A stretch of 64,000 nt of DNA from Papio anubis. Taxonomy: Eukaryota > Chordata > Mammalia > Primates > Cercopithecidae. The position numbers were made by a program, and so were the translations under genes. The DNA is taken from contig NC_044977.1 in the NCBI RefSeq assembly GCF_008728515.1, forward strand, positions 191,011,987 to 191,075,986, read 5' to 3'. This document shows, in pieces, positions 56,459 through 64,000 of the stretch. The first letter of the stretch is position 1; the number at the start of each line of letters is the position of its first letter. The notes below the pieces were generated by a model. That model had not been told where the DNA came from and searched no databases. It saw only the letters and a program-made list of their open reading frames with translations.

Positions 56459-56738
56459 GCTGGGCGTGGTGGCTCACGCCTGTAATCCCAGCACTTTGGG
56501 AGGCCAAGGTGGGCAGATCATGAGGTCAGAAATTCAAGACCAGCCTGACCAACATGGAGAAACCCCGTCTCTATTAAAAATACAAAAATTAGCTGGGCGT
56601 TGTGGTGTGCACCTGTAATCCCAGCTCCTCAGGAGGCTGAGGCAGGAGAATTGCTCGAACCTGGGAGGTGGAGGTTGCAGTGAACTGAGATCGTGCCAGT
56701 CCCGCCTGGGCGACAGAGCGAGACTCTATCTCAGAAAA
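56459..56738 (+). mobile_element. AluS with a right-arm deletion
   Basis: GGCTGGGCGTGGTGGCTCAC to CTATCTCAGAAAAAAG. The right arm reads GTGCCAGTCCCGCCTGGGCG, lacking part of CACTGCACTCCA. Confidence 0.94.
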
Positions 56739-57519
56739 AAGACTAGACAAGGACTGACCGAGGCCAACTTCAGACTTGGTCTCTGGAGCACTGAACCCCC
56801 ACATTGCTCAGTGTAGTCAGAACAAAGGACTGTAGAGCCTCTCCCCCAGTCACACAGAAACAGAAGATATCAACATGGAGAACTAATCCCAAAACACACA
56901 ATGGAATAGGGCAGAGATTTCAATATTATCTTAAAGAGACCAACTAGGTCCCTGGCCAAAAAAATAAAAATAAAAAAACTGACAGTAACCTGACAGAATA
57001 ATTAGCAAATCTAAAAATGTGTCAATCCAAAGATGAACAGAACCTCAAAACCACATGCTGTCCAATATTAGCCAGTGGAGAGGAGATTGGCCATAAGCTT
57101 TAGAACATTCTGGTTCCTCTACCCACCATCCTTCCTCAGCTTTCGCTGCCACATATAAAGACTGCCATGTCTACCAGCAGCCCCAGAAGGTGGAAATCTG
57201 GGACTCCTAATAATACTTACTGATTTGGGGTCCACAAGCCCAAGTTAAGAGGATATCTTGAGACTATCCGATGCATAGCTTCCAGTCTTCTGTATCCAGA
57301 GATACCCACCCAGGTCATCTTGGAAGAAGAATTATTTTAGATAAATTCAGAGAAGATAGTGGGTTGTAACTATTCTTAAGGACAAGAGTAGTTCATTTCT
57401 CTGTTAACACACTACAATTCACAACGTAGAAATCACGAGATAATTTTTTAAAATAATCTTGGAATAAAGAAGGCTTTTCTAGATGTCACACAAAATCTAA
57501 AAGTCACAAGATAGGTCTG
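56739..57519. other. Intronic DNA, nothing recognised
   Basis: AT-rich unique sequence. Confidence 0.5.
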
Positions 57520-57532
57520 ACAACACAAATTT

Positions 57533-57664
57533 AAAAAAGAAATTTTGTACAGATGGGCTCTCACTATGTTGTCCAGGCTGGTCTCGACTCCTGGCCTCAA
57601 GCAATCCTACTGCCTTGGCCTCCCAAAGTGCTGGAATTACAGGTGTGAGCCACCACACCTGCCC
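57533..57664 (-). mobile_element. Alu monomer (FLAM type)
   Basis: Reversed left arm, GTCCAGGCTGGTCTCGACTC to CACCACACCTGCCC. Perfect 13-bp target duplication ACAACACAAATTT at 57520-57532 and 57665-57677. Confidence 0.9.
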
Positions 57665-57830
57665 ACAACACAAATTTTTTAAAAATCTTCATAGAAAAAA
57701 AAAGTTAAAAGACTGCAAAAAAAGAAAAAAAAAGTTTTCAATGTATTTCAGGAACAAAAATGCTTATTTCTTTAACAAATACAAAGCTCCTTGAAATTAC
57801 TAAACATCAACAACTCAATAGAAAAATGGG

Positions 57831-58144
57831 GGCCAGGCGCGGGGGCTCAAGCCTGTAATCCCAGCACTTTGGGAGGCCGAGATGGGTGGATCACGAGGTC
57901 AGGAGATCGAGACCATCCTGGCTAACATGGTGAAACCCCATCTCTACTAAAAAATACAAAAAACTAGCCAGGCGAGGTGGCGGGCGCCTGTAGTCCCAGC
58001 TACTCGGGAGGCTGAGGTAGGAGAATGGCGTAAACCCAGGAGGCGGAGCTTGCAGTGAGCTGAGATCCGGCCACTGCACTCCAGCCTAGGCGACAGAGCG
58101 AGACTCTGTCTCAAAAAAAAAAAAAAAAAAAAAAAAAAAAGAAA
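57831..58144 (+). mobile_element. AluY, Old World monkey type, young
   Basis: GGGGGCTCAAGCCTGTAATC, AAAAAACTAGCCAGGCGAGG, AATGGCGTAAACCCAGGAGG and GAGATCCGGCCACTGCACTC. A tail of about 30 uninterrupted A. Perfect 11-bp target duplication AGAAAAATGGG at 57820-57830 and 58145-58155. Confidence 0.97.
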
Positions 58145-58155
58145 AGAAAAATGGG

Positions 58156-58930
58156 CTAAGGGCATAAATAGTTCATTGAAAAGAAATTCAGTGATTCTTA
58201 CCATATGAAAGGAGATCCAATTTCACTCAAAAGAAAGAAAACTTAATATTCTATAATGATACATATTTCACCTATCAAATTGACTTGTACCCACCCCTTC
58301 ACCTCACTGAAAATCCCTGGGAGCCACGTATCGTTCAAGAGAGCAGCAGACACAATGCCAACCCCAGGCTTGGGACTGACATCAATGCACTGAGGGAATA
58401 TGCAGGCACCGGAGAAAACCCACAAAAGAATTGAACCGAACATTAAAATCTCCTTCCGTAAAACACAAAGAACAGAGCTCTAGCTACCACTCAGGCCTTT
58501 AAAGTAAGGAGCAAACGGCCTGACGGACACATCCTCTCCACTGTGTCAGTGCTTCTCCAGCAGGATTCCTCTGCACCGTGTTTTTGCCATCGGTCTATTA
58601 TTTACTCCTCACGGCCCCTCTGAGCAGTGTGCTGGGACCGTCGTCCTCCATGCTGACGGGGCTATGAGGCCAGGCACTGCTGTGCTTCGTGTCTGAGGTC
58701 ATCAGGCAACTTGGGGACACATTAGTCAAGTCAGCCCCCGGAACAGAGGCTGAGAGACGAAGGTGGGGGCATCAGCTGACACCTCAGCAAGGGACAAGAA
58801 AAGCTGACGACCAACTGAGGAAATGACGGTCACGTCAGACACAGCATCAAGGAGGAGGCGAGGGAAGTGCTTTTAAAAAGCCTCAGATTTTTGTTTCTGA
58901 TAGAGCTTAGAATGTACCACAGGCAGTGTT
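58156..58930. other. Intronic DNA, nothing recognised
   Basis: No repeat or exon signature seen. Confidence 0.5.
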
Positions 58931-58946
58931 AGAGAAAACGATCATT

Positions 58947-59232
58947 GGCCAGGCACAGTGGCTCACGCCTGTAATCCCAGCATTTTGGGAGGCCGAGGCG
59001 GGTGGATCACGAGGTCAGGAGTTCGAGATGAGCCTGGCCAGGATGATGAAACCCCATCTCTATTAAACATACAAAAATTAGCTGGGTGTGGTGGCGGATG
59101 CCTGTAGTCTCAGCTACTCGGGAGGCTGAGGCAGAAGACTCGCCTGAACCCAGGAGGTGGAGGTTGCAGTGAGCTGAGATCGCGCCACTGCACTCCAGGC
59201 TGGCGACAGAGCAAGACTCTGTCTCAAAAAAA
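58947..59232 (+). mobile_element. AluS
   Basis: Full dimer. Target duplication AGAGAAAACGATCAT / AGAGAAAACTATCAT at 58931-58945 and 59233-59247. Confidence 0.96.
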
Positions 59233-59287
59233 AGAGAAAACTATCATCACCTTAAGCAAAGCTGGCATGGGTCTGCGGTTAAAAGGT

Positions 59288-59360
59288 CCTCTCTCTTTCT
59301 CTTTCTCTCTCTCTCTCTCATACACACACACACACACACACACATACACACACACACACG
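59288..59360. repeat. (TC)n(CA)n compound microsatellite
   Basis: TCTCTCTTTCTCTTTCTCTC then TCTCTCTCATACACACACAC with one CATACA break. Confidence 0.96.
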
Positions 59361-59912
59361 CTCAGTGGTATCTCCATGTTCCAGTCTGAACTCCTGGCCA
59401 GCCAGCCAGCCAGGTCAGAGATGAATGACAAGGTGGCCCAGAAGACCAGTCCTGGCAGCCTCAGTGGTCGAGCCGAAGCCTGGTCTGTGCAGGGACTGTG
59501 GTCTTCATGGGTTGTTCAGGCAACAAGTATCTCACTCCCCACAACCCGCAATGTGCTGGAAAAGCCAAGATGAACTTTATGAACACGCTTGACCTGTGGC
59601 AACCCTCAGGACCCAGCAGCCCCACAGCATCCAGCCAGGCTAGGAAACGCCGGGGCAGTCGGTTAACAAATGTCTACAGCCCTCCGCTAAGATGGTGTGA
59701 CACTGTTTTCAGATGCACCCACAAAAGGGAAGCCCTAACAGACCCCATTAGGGACGGTTTATAAAGCAGTTTCATGTGCAGGACAATCCCAATCATGCAA
59801 GATCATCAGAGCACACATTTTCCTCCCGCTGCAAAGTCAGAAAACAGAGGCCGGGGGAGAGTTTCGAAGGGACTCTTGAGAAACACTCATACGTTGCCTG
59901 TCGGGATTTTGC
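59361..59912. other. Intronic DNA, nothing recognised
   Basis: Short frames only. No repeat recognised. Confidence 0.5.
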
Positions 59913-60160
59913 CAAACTCCGGAAAAGCCTGTCAAACTGTGGCAATCAACAAACTCCGGAAAAGCCTGTCAAACTGTGGCAATCAACAAACTCCGGAAAA
60001 GTCTGCCAAACTGTGGCAATCAACAAACTCCGGAAAAGTCTGCCAAACTGTGGCAATCAACAAACTCTGGAAAAGCCTGTCAAACTGTGGCAATCAACAA
60101 ACTCCGGAAAAGTCTACCAAACTCTGGCAAATCGCCAAACTCCGGAAAAGTCTGCCAATT
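59913..60160. repeat. 37-bp minisatellite, 6.7 copies
   Basis: Units start CAAACTCCGGAAAAGCCTGT and end CAAACTGTGGCAATCAA, at 59913, 59950, 59987, 60024, 60061, 60098 (38 bp) and 60136 (partial). The unit is two related halves (20+17 bp, both starting CAAACT). Because 37 = 3x12+1, successive copies shift frame, yet all three plus frames stay open over the array (to 134 codons). Confidence 0.96.
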
Positions 60161-60634
60161 GTTCCTAAAATGAAATAACTACCAAAAGACCCAGCTACTG
60201 TACTTTCAGGTATTTATACCAGAGAAAAAAAAATTTATGTCCATACAACAAAATGCAGCTTTAGTCACACTAGCCCCAAACTGGGGACAACTCAGCTGTC
60301 CTTAAATGGATGGTTAAGCAAACTGTGGTGTATTCACACGATGAAACATGACTCAGCAATTAAAAAGTGAATTCCTGACACGTGCAACAACTTGAATGAA
60401 TCTCTTGAGCATTACGTTGAGAAAAAAGGCCTATCCCAAAAGGTTACGTACTTTAGAATTCCACTGATACACATTCCTGAAATCACATTCTTGACATTCT
60501 TGAAATACAGAAATTAAGGAGGAAAACAGTGGTTGCTAAGGGTGGGAGGAGGTGGGTGTGGCTAGAAAAGGCAGCATGAAGGATCTTTGTGGGGATAAAT
60601 CTTCTCAACGTGATGGTATCCAAGTCAAAATCCT

Positions 60635-60943
60635 GGCCGGGCGCAGTGGCTCATGCCTGGAATCCCAGCACTTTGGGAGGCCGAGGCAGATAGATCACCT
60701 GAGGTCAGGAGTTTGAAACCAGCCTGGGCAACATGGTAAAACCCTGTCTCTACTAAAAATACAAAAATTAGCCAAATGTGGTGGCGGGCAACTGTAATCC
60801 CAGCTACTTGGGAGGCTGAGGCAGGAGAATCGCTTGAACCCAGGAGGTGAAGGTTGCAGTGAGCCAAGATCGTGCCACTGAACTCCAGCCTGGGCAACAG
60901 AGTAAGGTTCTGTCTCAAAACTAACAAACAACAACAACAAAAC
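60635..60943 (+). mobile_element. AluS in the L1
   Basis: GGCCGGGCGCAGTGGCTCAT to CTAACAAACAACAACAACAA. Confidence 0.95.
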
Positions 60944-61081
60944 CAATATCCTGGTTGTTGTATTTGTTATAGTTTTTGCAAGATGTTACCACTGGGGGAA
61001 AGTGGGTAAAGGATTTCCGTATTGCTTCTTACAACCTCATGGTAATCTACAATTATCTTAAAATTTAAAGATTAATTTTTA

Positions 61082-61379
61082 TTTTATTTTATTTTTTGAG
61101 ATGGAATCTCACTCTGTCGCCCAGGCTGGAGTGCAGTGGCGCCACCTCAGCTCACTGCAAGCTTCGCCTCCGAGGTTCACATCATTCTCTTGCCTCAGCC
61201 TCCTGAGTAAATGGGACTACAGGTGCCCGCCACCACGCCTGGCTAATTTTTTTGTACTTTTAGTAGAGACAGGGTTTCACTGTGTTAGCCAGGATGGTCT
61301 CGATCTCCTGACCTCGTGATCCACCCACCTCGACCTCCCAAAGTGCTGGGATTATAGGTGTGAGCCACCGCACCTGGCC
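61082..61379 (-). mobile_element. Alu (Y/S) in the L1
   Basis: Reversed dimer from TTTTATTTTATTTTTTGAGA to CACCGCACCTGGCC, flanked by AAAGATTAAT / AAAGTTTAAT. Confidence 0.95.
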
Positions 61380-61399
61380 TAAAGTTTAATTGTAAAAGA

Positions 61400-62085
61400 G
61401 AGTGAAAGGGAAAGACTCAAGAGTCAACCAAATGAAACATGTAGCCAATTCAAGAATGTGAATCCTGCATGGATACTAGATGGCAATAAGGTATTATTTA
61501 TTGTTAATTTTGCTAAATGTAATAAAAATAGTGTATGTATACACAAATAGTACTTTTCAGCCAGGCGCTGTGGCTCACGCCTGTAATCCCAGCACTTTGG
61601 GAGGCTGAGGTGGGTGGATCACTTGAGGTCAGGAGTTCAAGACCAGCCTAAGCAACATGGTGAAACCCCATCTCTACTAAAAATACAAAAATTAGCTGGG
61701 CATGGTGGCGCATGCCTGTGATCCCAGCTACTCGGGAGGCTGAGGCAGGAGAGTCACTTGAGCCCGGAAGGCAGAGGTTGCAATGAAAGAAGATTGTGCC
61801 ATTGCCCTCCATCCTGGGTGACAGAGCGAGACTCCATCTCAAAAAAAAAAAAAAGGGCTTTTCTGTTAGAGAGATTTATCAAAGTATTTTAAAATGAAAT
61901 AATAATATGATATCTGGTATTTGCTTCTGGGGGAGAGGCAGTGGGTGGGAGTGGAGATGAAAAGGGGCAGGCCATGAGTTGGTAACTACTGAAGCCGGTG
62001 ATGAGTACAAAGGCATTCATTACGCTCTCCTCTCTCCTTCTGTGGATATTTGAAATTTCCATAATAAAAGGTGGAGGGGAAAAAA
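61400..62085 (+). repeat. Old interspersed repeat split by an Alu
   Basis: TGAATCCTGCATGGATACTA, TTGTTAATTTTGCTAAATGT and, after the Alu, GATATTTGAAATTTCCATAA then TAAAAGG. Same type of 3' end as 4385-4585. Family not assigned. Confidence 0.5.
61560..61854 (+). mobile_element. AluS
   Basis: GCCAGGCGCTGTGGCTCACG to an A(14) tail. CTTTTC flanks it on both sides. Confidence 0.95.
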
Positions 62086-62704
62086 AAGGCCCACAGAGGA
62101 TGCTCAGTGCCTCGCCATCAGTTAAGAGAGAGAAACAAGACTTTAACCTGGGTCTCCAGACCCTTCCACCACAGGCTGAGCCAGCCTGGAAGAGCCACGA
62201 GGGCAGGTGAGGAGCTTCCCCTGCAGACTGTGGGACGGCTCGCAGGTCTAAGGAGCGCCTGGGGAGCCAGGCCTGCAGGTCCCATGTGGTTGCTCCCTAA
62301 TCGGCGTACAGTGTGAAAAGCAACCCCACACACAGCTGGTGGCGCTGCAGATGGAGGCCACCAGGCCTGGGAGACTCAGCTACATCAGAGATGCCACACG
62401 TCTGGCTGGGCAGGAGGGTTCCAGGAAACAGCCAGCCCTGCCCTTCTTCAACAGAGGGTTTGGAGGTTCTCAGGCAACAAGAAAACAGTGCCTTCATTCT
62501 ATCCACCTTGGAAAACGGGACCGACAGACGGGCCTTCTGGTATGCACAAGATGTTCTACCTTGTACAAGAGGTGTACGCTCTGTGGAAAAAAGGTAGCCT
62601 TGCTCAAATACCACATCCTTCTCAAAGCCTTCCCCAAATTCCTTAGCCAGAGGTGCTGCCTCCTTGGCACTCCACGGCTCTCTCTCTGCTGAGATCCCCT
62701 CGTA
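62086..62704. other. Intronic DNA, nothing recognised
   Basis: Frames of about 100 codons on both strands at 62297-62692. No family features. Confidence 0.5.
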
Positions 62705-63215
62705 TCAGTTACCTACTGCTGCATAACAAGTTAACCCAAAACTTAGCAGCTGCAAACAACAAATATGTTATTTATCTTACAGTTTCTGAGACAATTCAGG
62801 CAAGCTTAGCCTCTGGCCCACAGGCTGCAATCAAGGTTGGCTAGGGCCCAACTATGTAAAGACTCAATTCCCCGCTCACTCCTGTGGCTACTGGTGGACC
62901 TCAGATCCTCCCTGGCTGTTGGCCAGAGACATGAGTTCCTCACCATGCAGACCTCTCCACAGGGCAGCTCATATCATGGCAGCTGAATTCCTCCAGGCAA
63001 GGCTCAGAGAGAAAGAAAGTACCCAAGACAGAAGTGGCAGGCTTTTATAACACAGTCCCAGAGTGACAGGCCATCACTTTTGTCAGATTCTATTCACTAG
63101 AAGCATGTCAGTAAGTCCAGCCTACATCAAGGGACAGGGACCCGACCAGGGCATGACTCCTAGGAGGCAGGGATCACCAGGAGCCATGTGAGAGGCTGCC
63201 CACCACATCCCCCAA
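62705..63215 (+). repeat. Interspersed repeat of the 'TTACCTACTGCTGCATAACAA' type
   Basis: TTACCTACTGCTGCATAACA, CCCAAAACTTAGCAGC, TTATCTTACAGTTTCTGAGA, CTCTCCACAGGGCAGCTCAT, GTGACAGGCCATCACTTTTG and GCCATGTGAGAGGCTGCCCA. A fuller copy of the family at 24165-24560. Confidence 0.65.
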
Positions 63216-63254
63216 CAGAGATGGTATCTGGATGACACCTATTTCTTTCTTTTT

Positions 63255-63395
63255 TGTATGACAGGTGTTTGTACCTTTATGCAAATGTCCTATTCCCCAA
63301 CTAGAAAGTGAAGCTGTGAGGGCAAACCCCACATCTGACTCACATCTGTTCCCCTCCCGTCCTGTGCCTAGCACAGCATCGTCCTGGTGGCAGCT
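63255..63395 (+). repeat. L2 3'-end fragment
   Basis: CTAGAAAGTGAAGCTGTGAG, GGCAAACCCCACATCTGACT and CCTGTGCCTAGCACAGCATC: forward L2 end. Confidence 0.65.
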
Positions 63396-64000
63396 CTGTA
63401 TCTGAGAGCAGCAGTCAGCCCACCTGCCCGCCGCCCACACGCCTGCTGAAGAGGCCCAGGTGGCTGCCTGTGGCACCACACGGTCCCACCTGCTCTGGTC
63501 CTGGCTGACTAGACCAACCACAACAAAAAAACCAACAACGTATGACCTGCAGGCTGGTCTACGGAAAAACACCAAGAGACAACGCTCGTGCCGGGGAAGT
63601 CACAACAAAGGCCGTGCAAGCTTCAGTTCTGCAGGACAGAAAAGCACACTATTGAAGGGCAGCTGTAGAGAGGAGAAAATAACGAAGAGTAGACAGAAAC
63701 AATGATTCCATTTGAGAGAAAGAAAGAGAAGAAATCACCAAAAGATCCGTCCCCAGAGCTGCCCCTAATAAACCCTCTGTCACGGAGCTGAGCTGCGTGA
63801 GTCCCACTTTCTCACGGGGGGGAGGGCAAGGTGAGGGAAAGGAAGGGCAGAAAAAGAGACAGTGGCCAGAGTCCCGGGGAGGTCACTGGGCGAGGGCCAC
63901 GACACCCGGCACGAGACTTGTAAGAGGAGTCTCCCTGAGGTTAGCCCCCAAATCAGCTCACCATCAGAAGCTCGCTCCTACCCTAGGCACTGTGAATTCT
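63396..64000. other. Intronic DNA, nothing recognised
   Basis: No repeat or exon signature seen to the window edge. Confidence 0.5.

Larger units (their letters stand above)
60165..61400 (+). mobile_element. Old L1 3' end, split by two Alus
   Basis: ACTACCAAAAGACCCAGCTA, AAACTGGGGACAACTCAGCT, GATGAAACATGACTCAGCAA, then after the first Alu CAAGATGTTACCACTGGGGG and TTATCTTAAAATTTAAAGAT: L1M 3' end in order. Confidence 0.82.
1..64000 (-). other. XXYLT1: Intronic span of XXYLT1 on both sides of the exon
   Basis: Inference: the exon is internal and phase-open on both sides, and no minus-strand reading frame elsewhere resembles the rest of the protein. The DNA to its right (about 52 kb) is therefore the preceding intron and the DNA to its left (about 11.6 kb) part of the next one. 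XXYLT1 is known in human for very long introns, which fits. Confidence 0.75.

Noticed and set aside
54529..60160. Tandem arrays as CRISPR
   Set aside because: No repeat-spacer alternation, no cas genes, and the genome is primate.
59774..60178. 134-codon repeat protein
   Set aside because: All three frames are equally open because of the 37-bp period, so the frame is not evidence of coding.

Overview
The window is nuclear DNA from an Old World monkey (macaque/baboon/vervet group), and almost all of it is intron. Primate origin is shown by about 29 Alu or Alu-monomer insertions, a 7SL RNA pseudogene and a long degraded L1. Old World monkey rather than ape origin is inferred from three Alus (about 3671, 45560 and 57831) that carry the substitutions typical of cercopithecid AluY lineages: GCTCAAGCCTGTAATCCC at the 5' end where it is preserved, AAAAAACTAGCC, and GAGATCCGGCCACTG instead of the usual GAGATCGCGCCACTG.

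The only protein-coding exon I can support is on the minus strand at 11638-11770. It is 133 bp, has good splice sites, and encodes a piece of a glycosyltransferase with an LDLDL (DxD) motif that I recognise as XXYLT1 (xyloside xylosyltransferase 1, human 3q29). Neither flanking coding exon is visible, so I read the whole window as two introns of XXYLT1, transcribed right to left: about 52 kb upstream of the exon (11771-64000) and about 11.6 kb downstream of it (1-11637).

Layout. 1-11.6 kb: Alus, the 7SL pseudogene, MIR fragments and a perfect-looking 56-bp tandem duplication. 11.6-11.8 kb: the exon. 12-30 kb: mixed unique DNA, many MIR and L2 fragments, a pair of about 125-bp direct repeats, a pair of about 200-bp inverted repeats, and an old L1 piece split by two Alus. 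30-43 kb: a three-segment AluJ chain interrupted by a long pyrimidine tract, a duplicated splice-acceptor-like 36-mer, a 79-bp tandem duplication, a MaLR LTR, a 13-bp-arm perfect hairpin, a long L2 and an ERV LTR. 43.5-49.8 kb: one old plus-strand L1 hit by four Alus and one Tigger-type DNA transposon. 50-64 kb: unique DNA, two minisatellites (54529-54787 and 59913-60160), more Alus and an L1 3' end.

I see no operon, CRISPR array, phage or other unknown gene system. The most unusual items are structural: local duplications, inverted copies and minisatellites. Most open frames in the window are Alu-derived or chance. Repeat family names are from memory of consensus sequences, not from a database run.
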